From Mastigias papua (Eukaryota > Cnidaria > Scyphozoa > Rhizostomeae > Mastigiidae), in assembly GCA_964019165.1 (NCBI GenBank), contig OZ025277.1, forward strand, positions 4,024,155-4,088,154: 64,000 bases of DNA. The letters run 5' to 3'. This document shows positions 24,470-37,784 of this stretch, piece after piece (within the stretch, counting starts at the first letter, position 1; the number at the start of each line of letters is the position of its first letter). Below the pieces are notes generated by a model. The model did not search any database. It was not told the origin of the DNA and saw only the letters and a list, made by a program, of their open reading frames with translations. The position numbers and the translations under genes were made by a program.

Positions 24470-24890
24470 AGACTAACTTACAGGTTTTTGAAAAATGGGT
24501 AACAGTTTTAGGAAATGAAGGGAAAGTAACTGGGAGAATTGCATGCTATATGATCTTTCACTGGAATAATCGCCCTTCTCTCGGTTTTGCAAAAGGAATA
24601 ATACCAACATCATCTGTGGTACAAAAGGTAAAAACAGACTATAGTCTATCATTCTCCAAATAATTGTTCATCATTCACATAAACTAAATTATCAGAATAG
24701 CTCATGGTCTTCAAACTGCATGCTGTTTTTACTTTTTGTACCACAGATGATGTTGGTATTATTCCTTTTGCAAAACCGAGAGAAGGGCGATTATTCCAGT
24801 GGAAGACCATACAGCATGGAATTCTCCCATTTACTTTCCCTTCATTTCCTAAAACTGTTACCCATTTTTCAAAAACCTGTAAGTTAGTCT
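24470..24890. mobile_element. Fold-back element, 168-bp inverted repeats
   Basis: Arms 24470-24637 and 24723-24890 are inverted copies with about six mismatches in 168, around an 85-base loop. Arms start AGACTAACTTACAGGTTTTT. A short extra AGACTAACTTA copy precedes the left arm at about 24454. No transposase; either a fold-back transposon or a local inverted duplication. Confidence 0.93.
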
Positions 24891-25062
24891 ATCATTGTTC
24901 ACAACACCAGCATTCCTTAAGTCTAGTTTCCATATCGACGTAAGCAACTGGGGTTTTCTGCTGAGGCTCGATTTCTTAATTTTCTTAATTACCTTCGATT
25001 CAAATGTTTTGAAAACTGCTCTTATCTAAATAGCTATTTTTGCAAATAATTGAGAAACTAGA

Positions 25063-25266
25063 TACAGTACACAGTATAGCAGTTCAATGTTTGATAACCC
25101 TGTCAGGTCTATTTTCTCCCAACCTAACTGACCAATCATCATGCAAAATGGGCCTAGTCTTACCATATGTGGTCAGAATTCTGCATTATGATTGGTCAGT
25201 TAGGTTGGGAGAAAATAGACCCCGACAGAGTTCTCAAAAATTTGGAGGCCATGCTGCAGTGCACAG
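25063..25266. mobile_element. Palindromic MITE, copy 1
   Basis: Inner arms 25100-25148 and 25179-25228 are inverted copies (CTATTTTCTCCCAACCTAAC ... TGACCAATCAT) around about 30 bases. Less conserved outer arms carry TCAATGTTTGA and TTTGGAGGCCATGC. The same layout recurs at 57403-57615. Confidence 0.85.
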
Positions 25267-26022
25267 TTTTTAGGACATGGTTGGGTTGCTTTTAAATATA
25301 CAGCAACGAATGCTGATGTTTATTAACAATCTCATCCCACTTTGTTTGCTAAAAGAATTTGGGTTGTAAAGTGCTTGTACAAATTTTCATTTGAGGCCGA
25401 GCGTGTTCTAGCTGTGTTCTTTTTATCGGCAAATCGAGCCTGGGTGTTCCTATACTGTGCTCTTACAAACAAAAAGAGTATAGGTACGCGAAATGTGTCA
25501 ACTGATTACAAGGATAATTTATGTGTCGTTAACCAAACTAAGTGCCTTACTAGCCACCACTACCACAACCAAAAACACTGGACAAACACTCCTTTGTGTA
25601 TGAATCGTATGGCACATTATGGATACTTAGCCAGCACAACTTGGAGACCCTTTCATCATAAGAGTCTCCTTGTTCGCCTGTAACAAACTGGAACAGCAAT
25701 AAAATTCAAATTAAAGTCATGGAGCGGCGGATCCGAGGGCTAGGGGGGGGGGGGCTGCAGTCTCTCCACTTTTATAGCAAATGTACTTTAGTACCCGTTC
25801 TTGCATTTTCTATATCCCTGTAATTCTAATCTGTTCAGTCGAGCGCTTCAACCAACCAAAAATGTTGCTTCGCTGCCCCTGAAAGCATGCACCTTAAATT
25901 AGCTATATTCAATGTTACCTGGTAACAGAAAACAACAAAAATACAGGGGCCGCGCATTGATTTCAAAAGTGGGGGGGGGGCCAAGCTTATAAATATATCT
26001 CGTAATATATTTTTGTAATTCT

Positions 26023-26168
<146 letters not shown>

Positions 26169-26619
26169 TTATGTATAGTTATATTACCGATTATCATTCT
26201 GCTATAGAAGAGTGTTCCCCAACCATTTTTATGATACGGCACCTGTTCTACATAAAAAAAATCCCACCGGATACCACCAAATAAATATGTGAAAATACAC
26301 AGCTAGTGAAGTACAGCCCCTGGTTGATTCCTTATTTCCTAATATCTAATATATTTATCAATCGTTTGTCACTGCTGCTGTCTCTCGAAGCATCACTCAT
26401 TACCAACTGCAGCCAGTTCATTAAGATAAACATAAGACGATTCATTGTCTGCGTGGAATCAGTAATTTTTTGACAAATGAAGCGAGAGTTGGCAGTTTTT
26501 CACAGCACACCTGATGATCTCTTACAGTACACTAGTGTGCTGCAGCACGGTGATTGGGAGACACTGCTTTAGACAAAAAGTATAGAAGTCTAAATTTTAA
26601 GGTCTCTGTCCAGTTGTTG

Positions 26620-26890
26620 ATGCTATTGGGTCTGTAAATCGCTCTCTGTAAACAAACCAAATTCGTTTATGCGATGTGGACGCTTTTCAACAAATTCATC
26701 AGCACCTTTAACCAGTGGTAGCTTATCTACAAGAGGTTTGCTTGAATTCAAAATAGAAAGTGAGTTGAATCTCCGCTGTTTCATTATTGACCGTAGCCAT
26801 ATTTTAATCTTCTAGCCATAGAAAAAGATTTTTCAGGTGTTGCAGTCGTAGCACCACTGACCCATACAATTTTCACAATGAAAACGATAT
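26620..26890 (-). pseudogene. hAT-type transposase C-terminal relic
   Basis: Minus-strand translation gives VSGATTATPEKSFSMARRLK, matching the hAT dimerisation-domain signature (TTAT-E+SFS--RR-K). A one-base frameshift and two in-frame stops follow. The neighbouring frame then continues with MKQRRFNSLSILN and EKRPHRINEFGLF, the usual C-terminal end of such transposases. The rest of the protein is missing or unrecognisable. Non-functional. Confidence 0.78.
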
Positions 26891-27419
26891 TTGGTATTAG
26901 CGATCTTTTGGTTGTAGAAATGGCTTGAAGACTGGTTGAAATATACAGGAAAGCATGAAATCGAAAGTCAACAAAAACACGTAACGTATCCTCTTGTCAC
27001 CAAACAGAAGTTCAGGGAATGTAGGCCAACGAAAATCAATTGTCACAGGCTTATTATAATCAACCTACTGCTGATGATAACTTAATATGGGAGCTAATCT
27101 TTTATAGAAATGAAAAGAGCAATAAAAGCCAGAAAGCCTAATAAATCGTCTAAACCAAACTAAATTTTCTTGGCCAAACAAGTTCAGGAAAAGTCAAATT
27201 TCTGGAATTTGGCTTAGATGAAGCCAATGCACCAACTCTGGAGTAAATATCTTTCCTCTATGCTCCTAATTCTTAACTAAAATCATTACTACGGGTTGTA
27301 GAAATGCCATTGATACAAAGCTTCTCAGCATCATACATCTTTCCAACTGAAAAATTTATATCTGAAAAAGTGGGGGGCCATGGCCCCCCCGGCCCCCCTG
27401 TTGCGCGGCCCCTGAAATA

Positions 27420-28360
27420 GCACGTCTCAGATCGCTGAGCAAATTTCTCTTGGTCATCGCTACTTTTGATAAATGTCGCTCTTAAAAAGCACAATGTAGT
27501 TTCAAAGGCTCAGTTGCACTTAACGGGGTGTTAAGTGCGAGGTCTCACTGATTAGAATGGCTCATCTGTTTATCGTATATACTAAATGTATCACTGCATC
27601 TACCTGTCGGTAGCGCATACATGCTTTGTACCAAGAGTGGCTTGTTCCGCAAATCCTAGAATTAGCCCCCTGAGGACCTATTTCTTTTCTATTCTTTTCG
27701 AGGGGGCTTACTGGAGGAGAGGGCTTATCAAATTTGGTGAAACATTCCACATACAGGCTATCTTCAAAACTCCTTTTTCTAGTATACAAAATGAAGAGAA
27801 TAAGTGTAAGAATCAACTCCTGATTTGCAAGTTAAAGCAAATTAAAAAGGCAGCTTGAATAGAACCCCAGAATTGCTTGGCCCTTTGTATGCGCTATTGA
27901 AACGCTCTCGAAAAACGTACTTAAAATACCCGCCACTGTAAATTAACCCCCGTCGGCCCTATAGAGGATTTGCACTAAGTGAACAATATCAACAAGAGGG
28001 TCGTGCAGCATTGACCTTTCAAGCAAATATATAATGATTAACTACTCCAAATATAAAAATTATTTGACAAATCACAACATAAGGAATTTGGCCTAATTAC
28101 ACCCGTGCAATGCTTATATTTTCATACTGTGATTGAACTCATTTCAAACAATGAGATAACTAATTATCACACAATTCTGCCAACTCCCAATACACAAAAG
28201 GAGAGAAGAAATAAAAGGAGCAAATGTGGGTAAACGTAAAAATTTTGAAATCAGAGGTACTAGTTCTTCTGTTGTCCCACTTAAACTCTCCTTAGCATTT
28301 TTAGGGCCTGAAATTGTCTTGCTATGCTCAATGGCTCCGCAAGGACCTATACTAACTACA
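27420..28360. other. No gene seen
   Basis: Short open frames only. Nothing recognised on either strand. Confidence 0.5.
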
Positions 28361-28625
28361 AGACTTTTAATAAGAAACTTTTCCCTCGTCCAGCACTAAC
28401 ACTTTCTAAGCTTTTCCATGACTCCACCACTTAAACTTTGCTAAGACTTTCTCAGCAAGAACAGTCAATTTGCGTAACACTACAGTGATAGACAGCCAAG
28501 CACTACACAAGCAATATGACTTATCGACTTTCTCAGGTCTCAAAAATTCAGTGGTACCGAGATTTCTTAACTATTTGAGCAGCCGAGGGCTACTTTCCTA
28601 GAAACCACTTTCTTATCAAAAACCT
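28361..28625 (+). mobile_element. TTTCTTA-rich MITE copy
   Basis: Shares ordered blocks with 49221-49570: TTAATAAGAAA, CTCAGCAAGAACAGTC, GACTTATCGACTTTCTCAGG, TTTGAGCAGCCGAG and the closing CCACTTTCTTAT. Non-coding. Confidence 0.7.
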
Positions 28626-28629
28626 GCAA

Positions 28630-30200
28630 TCAGCGAAACACCTTTCATGTCAGTTCTGCTCTACGCAGTCACGATAAAAGATGCTAAGGAGGATTACATA
28701 CATACTACATAACGTATTCTACAGTAAAATCTATGAAAAATCATTTACCGGATAACATTGGCAGAACCACACTCCAATTGCAACGAAATCTAATATCAGA
28801 AATCCAATGGAGATTAGTATTTAAATATCGTGAGTTCCAGAGACCCCACGGAACGCACTTTAACCTCAATGGTGTCACGTTCTGGCACTGCGTTGTAATG
28901 ACTTGCAGAATCTCATTTCTAAACTCCTTTATTGAAAAAATTGTACTGCCTAGTCGGCCCTTATAACGCCCGCCTAGTTTATCGCGGGTCCTTAGGGAGA
29001 AGTTATTAAGTAGCAGGGAAGGGGAGTTGAGGCAAATAAAAATAAACTCCAAACAAACAATACGAAAATCAATAAACACCTAAGTAATAACTAGATATTC
29101 TCCAAGTACCTGCCACCCTCCCAATTCTAGTGCTGAAATTTTATTTCATACCCCAGCTTGAAAGTTATAAATTTCATACCCCAATTCAAACGTGCATCAA
29201 GATTTCAGACCCTCAATTCCCTCCACACCGGGCTTCCCGCCTTTTACCACTAATGGTCATGTTTCACACCTTTTGCGTCCCACCCGCTAATAACAAAATA
29301 TATCACGTTGCACTTTGAATATGTTGTCTTCGTTCTCCTCCGCAGGATTTTCCATTTCTTCAAAGTCACATTCTAACGTCATTTTGTCGGTGGTTGTTGT
29401 CAACAAACGTGGTCGTTTTCCCTGAACGGATTAGTTTCGTGGATAAGATTAATCATCAATTCATCTTTCTTCAAATATGAAATAGAAATGAACCCTTAAT
29501 AACCATATGAAAACAAAACTAGCTGTCCTTCAGTATCTCGAAAATCCAGCATTCACAATAATCGAGAATGCAAAAATTAAAGATGGCTAGTCATGTTGAT
29601 ATATAAATGTAGAAAACATGATCTACATCGATAAGAATGGTATGACCTGTAGGACGATCAACGTGCCTTGCCCTGGCAGGCTGTCAGACATACAAACCAA
29701 GGTCTAGTTTCTCATCATAATAGGAGAAACAACCACAACCTTAAGGTCTCAAAGCATAGGGCTGAACATCATAAAAAAAGACTCTCCATGTCGCAGCTCT
29801 TAACTTCAAGGGCTGGAATAATACACCTATCAAAATACGCGAGTTACCACCATAAAAATGCTCTTAAGGCAACTGAAAATGTATTCGAAGAGCACGAACT
29901 GATATAAATGCTACAGCAGGGCAGAACATGGTAAATAGGTTTATTACACAATATTTGCATTATCACTAAACAACTTGCATAGCTAATTGTAGTTAAATAT
30001 TAAAGGGTTTTGTATCGTGTTTAAAGAATGTTGAAATGAGACAAATTTTTCAATCGCAGTGCACACTTTTTTATAGCAATATAGTCTATAGGAATATTAA
30101 GGCTCAAAATCGTTGAAATTTGAAAATAATTTAAGAGCAATGCAATTTTATCCCAAGTCCGTCAACTCTCTTCCTTAATATGCATAGATTTCAAGTGGTA
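28630..30200. other. No gene seen
   Basis: Short unsupported frames on both strands. Near 29150-29200 a phrase TTCATACCCCARYTY is repeated twice. Confidence 0.5.
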
Positions 30201-30554
30201 CATATTTTTTATAAGAAACCTGGCCCAAGGCCTAGTAATAAGTTTCTTAATTCTGGCCACATTTTAGTTCCAAAGGCTTCTTAAAAGTCTCTCAAGTCAA
30301 TGGAAAAGTGCAGTGATAACGAAAGCAAAACGGAAAACATTTTCTTCAGTAGGGCCATAAGGCATAGGACATAAAACATACTGCAGTGGAAACCTGTTAA
30401 ACCGTGGCGGGAAAAATGGGTTTCCGAAACTGTGAAAGATGGCACAGACAGTTCTAGTTTCTTAACTTTTTCCTTTTAGTTCTTAAAGCTTCTAAAATTT
30501 TAATGTGTCTAGTGCCAGGTTTCTTATAAACCGGTTTCCTTTAAAAAAAACGTG
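30201..30554 (+). mobile_element. TTTCTTA-rich MITE copy
   Basis: Partner of 15109-15461. It begins CATATTTTTTATAAGAAACC, carries several TTTCTTA motifs, and ends with AGGTTTCTTATAAACCGG and AAAAACGTG. A further degraded fragment of the related group follows to about 30690. Confidence 0.72.
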
Positions 30555-31669
30555 CAGTATATGCATTTCAATGTTATGTTTGGGTAGTGATTGGCTGTCC
30601 AACACTTCAGTGTTACACAAACTCGAAAATTCTTGCCAAGAAAATCCAAAGAAAGATTTAATGCTGAAATCATGAAAGAGCGAAAAAGCCGATACGGTTT
30701 CAGTATAGGACCAGAAAACTTGCCAATAAAAGAACGACGTAAAGCTCTTGTATTCTTACAGAGTATTTACTCAGCATTAGGCTTGAAATCATAGATCAAT
30801 TACCAAAACAATGTTAAGAGTCCTTGGTATCTGTAAAAGTAATACTTGAATGGATATAACACCATCTTATAGACTGAACATACAAATGTTGGCCCCCTTT
30901 TACGCCGGCCGTGTGTACGCCACATCTACACAATTAACTCAGTTAAAAGACTGTGTTTACGGGCCGATAAGGTATATGGAAAGGGCACGTAATTTGTCTG
31001 CTGTGTTAGCTCTATTTTTACAACGGGTATGCTAACCATATATCCCAATATACTTCAATATGAATAAACCATAAATCAGCGTGTGGGCCAGCAAACCTTG
31101 CTGCCAAAAAAACTAGCTCCCTAACGCACTATGCAGCAACCAATTGCCGCACCTGCATTTTACTAATCTACATAGCAGACACATTCCCCCCGTATATTCC
31201 TTACACTGTAAAGAACACGGTACAGCATAATGCTCTGTTATTTCAAAGTGAAACCAGGAGCAAAAAAAAACAATCCCATCGCAATAAAACTACCTGATCT
31301 TCCCACGATAAGATTGCGGTCGTAGCTTATTTACATTTGTCACTGAATAGTGATCGCCGCTCACATATGAATGTTTTGAAGTCTCCTCGTATACTATAAC
31401 AAAATTTCAACCGTTAAATGTCTATTTCTGGTGCATAATCAAAGAAAGATCAGAAAACAGTACTCCTACTCTCATATGGCCATGCTATATGTACCAGAAC
31501 CTTTAAGTATGCTCGGGCAATAGTCCAACGCATAGGCCAGATCCACTGTGTTGATTAAATCAGATCTTCCACAAAAAAAACCATTCAACTCACAACCTCC
31601 TCTCTGACCAAGCACGTACAATAACAATCTATCAGTCCATCTAATAATTCCCAAACAAATTACTTACGT

Positions 31670-31915
31670 ATTCCCAGTCTTTCTTGTGAATAAGGTCCAG
31701 CCGGGGCAAGAAGATTATGTTTGCTCACGTTAGTGCTGATAGATGGCTCTGCAGCATCTGGAGCATGGCTCTTGACCTTTAGTCTCAGGTGAGGAAAGCG
31801 CTTGCTAGTAATTTCGAAAGCCATTGCCAGTAATAGTAAATTAATATGCTGGTTCTGCCAAGGGGCTTGCACATCAACAAAGCCAAGGCATCGACATGGA
31901 ATATTTCTACGTCAG
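31670..31915 (-). CDS. Possible exon of unknown gene
   Basis: An open minus-strand segment ends at a consensus donor (GGAATAC|gtaagtaat). It encodes CRCLGFVDVQAPWQNQ, NLLLLAMAFEITSKRF and SHAPDAAEPSISTN. Base use looks more gene-like than its surroundings. It could be an upstream exon of the receptor on the same strand, but it has no clear signal peptide or match I recognise and no confirmed acceptor. Speculative. Confidence 0.2.
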
Positions 31916-32413
31916 AATCGATATCAAGCTCACTGTGCCTACAGTTGTTTCACCTCTTGTACACGAACAATTGATAGGAAATTATACGTACCCATTGACA
32001 GAGGTACCGCCTACTCCCTCTACAATAACGGCCATATAGGCCAATACTTAACAAAGAAAGCTGCATCAAAAATTTTATGTTAATGACGCTACTAAGCAAA
32101 CTAAAACGTAATATACAGAACTGGACAACCCATAAGCGGTGGACGGGGGAGACCTTCGAAAGATATGAAATGAGGCATAAAGGAAGGGGGTTAGATTAAA
32201 TGGAAACTATTATAGACCCAGGGATGCGATAATGGATCCAATTTTATTTACAGGGCACCAAGGGGGGATTTTAGAGTCATTTCATGCCCCATATGATATG
32301 CTTGGTTAGATTTCACAAGTGCAGAGGATGGTAAAAGAATCATGACATTACTTACAGTCAGAGGGGCAAATCACTTTGGAAAAACCTCATACTCTTAATG
32401 AAAAAATCACATA

Positions 32414-32955
32414 CACGTATTTTTTTATAAGAAACTAAGGTCCTGTGCTGGTAGGCAGTTTCTTAAATTTTCTGCCCAATTTGCTATCAAAAGTTTCTTA
32501 CATGTTTCTTAAGGAAGCGGTCATTATTTATGACCGGGGTGGGGACTGAAGATAAAATGGTGGGGTAACTGTAAACGTAAAGTAAACAGTTCACTCACAT
32601 TCAGAGATAAACTAATTTAATGTGTTAATTCGAAGAATGATAAACGATGGTGTTCAGTCTCTCAATAACTTTGCTCCACACAACTTGCAAGCAATGTTTT
32701 CCAGAAATTCTCACTACTCCACTCACAGAAAAATACCCCAAACGGGTAAACATCGTTCTCTTACAGAGGTGCAAAATTATGGAACAGTCTCTAAGCTGAG
32801 ACAAAGCTGCTATCCTCCATAACAAATTGAAGACTCTCATTTGACGTAATTAGAAAAGTTTCTTAGCTTTATTCAATTTGTGTAGGGTTGTTTCTTAACT
32901 TTCGAAAAATTGACCCTGCCGTTTCTTATAACCTGTTTCTTATACACAATTCGTG
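32414..32955 (+). mobile_element. TTTCTTA-rich MITE copy, long form
   Basis: CACGTATTTTTTTATAAGAA at the left and the complement CACGAATTGTGTATAAGAA at the right form imperfect inverted ends. Many TTTCTTA motifs cluster at both ends. The centre (32521-32570) is a block shared in inverted orientation with 51181-51235. Confidence 0.68.
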
Positions 32956-33147
32956 TACATGCAAGCTATTAGTTTATAAAACAAATTCTGAAATAAGTTT
33001 ACCAAGTTCTGTGATGACAATGAATACCGCTAAGGACGCACCTCGCCCCTGAGTACCCGTGCTGCAGGCGTCCTGGGGCATAGACATGGATACAATATGA
33101 ACAACCTAAGCACTTCCTACAGCTTCAGTAGCTACTGTGGGGAAATA

Positions 33148-33440
33148 CACCTTTTTCTAGTTTCTAGTTAATTGGTTTTGGGCCTCTTCTGGCAACATTG
33201 TAGCACTAAAAGTTCTCTAATAGTTCCTTACTCTTAACTGTGAACGAAGAGCCCTGAAAATAGTAAAAAACCCAGAAGAAATTCCCTAGTGGTATGTGCG
33301 AGGCAGGATGCTTCAGTCTCAACGAAGCTGCACTATGAACAACACTAGTAAGTGGGATGCACACAGTTCATGCGAATTTGCATACGATAAATGGAACCAG
33401 TTCCCTAACTTTGATTTCTTGCAAGTTTCCTTAGTGATTC
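33148..33440 (+). mobile_element. TTTCTTA-rich MITE copy
   Basis: Begins CACCTTTTTCTAGTTTCTAG. Shares with 59346-59669 the ordered phrases AGTTCCTTA, AGAGCCCTGAAAAT, GGCAGG, CAGTCTCAACG/AAGTCTCAACG and TTAGTGATT. The right end is uncertain. Confidence 0.6.
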
Positions 33441-33853
33441 TGTATGAAGTATAGCACAAGTTCCAATATTTTGGCTTTCATAGTGTACGTTCCCCATAAA
33501 GTGGCTCCATACGAAAGACGTATGATGTAAGATGCAATTCGCTTTGAGATGCTAATGCAAGAGTACGGGAAGTAACACAAAATCAGGTATCCCAAAAGTA
33601 GGGACGATGGAGGAAGCTCCCCTTTACTCTTTTCTAACAGAGCCGGGGTAGCAAAAAGTGCCCCAGCACAATTCCACAAATTCTTTTCGACAATCGCTGT
33701 AACAAGGAATTTAATCTATACCCATAATACGATTAAAGAGACGAAACATTTTTCGTATGAAAAATTGTGGTATGTCAATCTATCTATCTATTTATATGGT
33801 ATGTCAATCTATCAATTAATCAATCAATCAGCAAACGACTCACTCAAACAACA

Positions 33854-34115
33854 CACGTTTTTTATAAGAAAGTCTTTTTCGCCCAGTACTGAATCTTTGC
33901 CAGGTTTTTCATTATTTCAGTACCAAAACTTTCTTTTAGACTTTCCAAGTAAGAATATTCAAGTTTAAGCAAAAACTGAATTGTTACGCATACTGAAACA
34001 TTTACGATGGGTTGCGAGAAAATTGGAGTCGTAAATGTATGTGAACTCATAAACCTTCTTGGGTCTCAAAAATCCAGCACTGACCTTTCTTAATCCACCT
34101 ACTTAAAAAAAACGA
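33854..34115 (+). mobile_element. TTTCTTA-rich MITE copy
   Basis: The left end is CACGTTTTTTATAAGAAAGT. It then carries the AGTACTGAATC, GTCTCAAAAATCCAGCACTG and ACTTAAAAAAAACGAG blocks found in the same order at 49221-49570 and, inverted, at 47514-47800. Confidence 0.75.
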
Positions 34116-34119
34116 GTAG

Positions 34120-36750
34120 ATCGGCTAATACCTTAATCATCAATGAATTAAATTTAGTAAGAATTGTATGTGCCTCAAGACAGCGATAAGAAAGTTGGTT
34201 GAAAGATAAAGCTTTTTCCAGCGATGAACACTAAATAATGTTGCCATCTTGAGTCTAACTACTAATGTTGAAGCAGCAAAACATCACGTAATGCATTCGA
34301 CTAATCAACTCCTGTCATTAAACGCTTTCTTTCAAAAGAAACTCGGAGCTGAGAATACCTCCAGGGAATAAGGAGCTTGAAGCAATCATTCAGATTCAGA
34401 CGAAAAAACTAAAGAATGTTGTGTATGATAAACTGCTATTAATTCAAAGCTGCTATTGCGGTATATTACTTTAAACCAATGAAGCATATCATAGAACGAC
34501 TGGATAGGCCTACATACCGGCCATTTTAGAAGTTCAACAACAATGAACAAGATACGTAACTTTGAGCCTCATTTCACTAAAATATAAGGAACCCAGCCTC
34601 AATTCGGAACCTAGAGTTCTTTATAAAAAGTGTATGTGGGCTCTAGGCGTAGTCCTGCATTTCTTCAAAGTCTATGAATCATAACTGCCTTGATATTCCT
34701 TCAACCGAAGAGAATTTTCAGGGCCAATTATGAAAACTATAACATCAAATTACAGAAGAGTACATCTACACTCACGGTCACAGAAAGTATTCATATATCT
34801 TACATTCTAGGAAGGAGGACTGTCTTCAGCACAGGGCCCCCTGTAGAAGAGGAACATTTCAAGGAAAGCTAACCATATTTATGCAATGCTCTAATATTGT
34901 GAGAGCAGTTAACAATTGGCATGAACTAGAAAGGTAGAAAGGATTGCGAAGCAATATACGAAATGCCCAAGAACAAGATAAAGCAGACCAACCGCAGAAA
35001 ATATCATACAAATTCCAGTAGAAATTGTACAAATATAAACGGAAAGGTGAAAAACATATCATGATATCCACTCCAATATAGGTCAAAGTCAAAATTCCTT
35101 CTCGCACCAAAGGCGCACAGGGCTACGCCTGTCTCCGTTTCTGTTGCCCTAGGTAACATATCTGATGATGCAGTGGAAGCTGCAGCAGGGCAGCTAGTGT
35201 ATTGGTAGCTACACGTGTTTAACTTTCTCACTCAAATCTTTCATGTCGAGCGCCAGACAAGAGGGCAGTGGGCACCATATGGTATGACGTGGCCTAGACT
35301 TGAACGAACCACCTCCGGGATACAGGAACTGATCGCTATTTATGACTGAAGACGAGCATAAGGAAAAGACTATACAGTGAGAAACCCTCGCATACATGGA
35401 GATAAAACACAGAGTGTTCATGTAACATCCACTGTGACGTTATTGACCGAGGTTCATTAAACAAAAATTTGACGATGATAAGAATTACTGATAAAAGTGA
35501 GAGCAGAAATAGGTATGCATCACAGCAAAGGCTGTCTTCGAATGCAAACCTTGATAGATCACGTTTTGTTCACCATTTATGAAGATACAAACATTGCAAC
35601 AGATTTCATATGGTCTTTGGAGCCGGGTTACCAAATCCTACGATCATCTAACGAATACAATTTCAGTCGTGACTTTTCTGTGACGAGGACACAATCTGGG
35701 TGGATGAATTAAATTTCACTTCGTATTCTTTCTGTTGAATAGGTAGTCATATAGCAATCACATGCAAAAATTCATCAGTATATAAAACGACCATTCCGGC
35801 TACATATGCATTAAAAAGGAATGGCACGAAAATAATAAAAATAGCTCAAGGCAAGAATCTCAGACAATCATCAAAGAAGGCATATAGGGCGTAAGCATGA
35901 TGTGATGTTGTGAACAAGATCAATAAGTATTTAGAAGTGCAGTCTTACAATCGCGCAGAGCGTGGTGACGTCACTAAGTCACGAATGGAGATGCAGATTC
36001 CTGGAGATAATAAAGGGGGAAGAAAGACTGGCAGAAAAAACAAAACAACATGGAATAATAACATTCCCCAATATATTCTACTTAGCACCAAAGAGCATGC
36101 TGGCAAGCTTCCGAAATTAAGTTAACAAAACAAGGAGAAAAAGTTGTTCATCGTCCAAAACAGTTTATTTTAATAGGATGCATAATTCCTTTAAAAGGAA
36201 GTATACTTAATGACAAACGGATAATAAATATGAATTATCAGGTATCCTTGCTCCAAGGTAATGGGGTCATAACTTTCTGGAAGGCTAACGCATAAACTCC
36301 CTCCTTCTATATGAAGCAGGTGGTAACAGAAAGAGGCTGATAACAATGAGGTTTAAAATCCATTATCTACCCCTGTTTTCCCACGCTGAATTGTTTATGA
36401 AATGAAGCACAAAAGCTCGATTTGAAATCGCAGAATTTTCACCATGAACTGAGATTTTCAACAATTAATGCTTAATTGCATTTCAGAACGTCAAGAACGC
36501 CACAACATTAAAAAATTTCCACGATTGCAGGCCTGCGTGCTCAACCGTGGTGTTTGAGCGCAGCTGCAACTAGTATGCAGCATTGAAGGGGGATCACCTG
36601 CTTCTCACGCATGCGACCAACAACTGAAACATAGATCTCAAGAGATGAAGCAAATGTCATATGCTACTTATTAACTCTGAATGAAAGTGATGCAGGCCAG
36701 ATACACAGAAATTTCCAAACAGGGTACCATGCTACCAAGAAACGGCATTG
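34120..36750. other. No gene seen
   Basis: Short open frames (up to about 83 codons) on both strands, none with a recognisable domain or splice-supported structure. Confidence 0.5.
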
Positions 36751-37020
36751 GCATCCAGAGGCGGATCCAGGACGCCGCACACGCCGCCTGTGCGGCAGTC
36801 AAAAATATTACGTACCATGACGTCATCATTGCTTTCCGAGTAGTGAAGACGAACACGATAGACTTTAAAGAATGTAGTTCTACATCGGACTTTTGGTGCG
36901 GCACCTCAGACAATAGAGCAGCCTGTTGGTAACAATAGAGCTATGGAGGCCTTGCTTTGTAGAACATGTCAAAATTCATTGTGTAAGATGTCAGTTCTAT
37001 TCAAAGTAATTGTCTAGCCT

Positions 37021-37197
37021 TCAAAAAATCGAGCGGCATTTCAAGCATGAGAACAATAGGCGGTACTGTTTGATCAAAAAATCGAGCGGCATTTCAATCA
37101 TGAGAACAATAGGCGGTACTGTTTGATCAAAAAATCGAGCGGCATGTCAAATTTGAAAACAATAGGCGGTCTTTTTGATTAAAAATCGAGCGGCAGT
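37021..37197. repeat. 53-bp tandem repeat
   Basis: Three full copies start at 37021, 37074 and 37127, with a partial fourth at about 37178. Unit core TCGAGCGGCATTTCA followed by GAACAATAGGCGGT. The same core recurs inverted just downstream (ATGCCGCTCGA near 37220), so the array can fold back. Confidence 0.93.
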
Positions 37198-37784
37198 CAG
37201 GAAAGTCGTGCTGTAGTGCAATGCCGCTCGACTTACATCTCGTGCACGTCTATAAAGATTTGGTTACGGAAGACAGGCTAACTGAGGACAGTATCAGTCT
37301 ATCCCACTTGTATTATACGCGTACTGGGTGACAACACGGAGTTTTATCTGAGGGTTTATTCACTAACGTCTACTAATTCACTGGATATCTTATTCACGAG
37401 ATCCAATGCAATGAGTTTGGAAGTTATATCGAAGCTCATACTTGAATATGGTGGCCTAACTGAGATAGGTCCGCTTTAAGATTTGTACCAATGAAGAGAC
37501 TATGGATCCTCCCCGGCAAAGCGGATATTTCCTGTTAGGTATTTAATTTCACTTTATGAACCAAGATGGCATCATCCAACGTGACATTTTGAAAGTAGAT
37601 TTTTCCCTAAGCCCATTAGATTATCTTCATTTAGATCCACTGGCCTATTTTGTTTGTTACATTGCAATTGTTTTTGCTTCATTGTATTTACTTATATAGC
37701 TGACTGTTTACTATTATTTAGTCTATTGTTTAGCAAATTGTGTAACTGTTGGAACTTTGAAACACCCAAATCATCAACGTGAAT

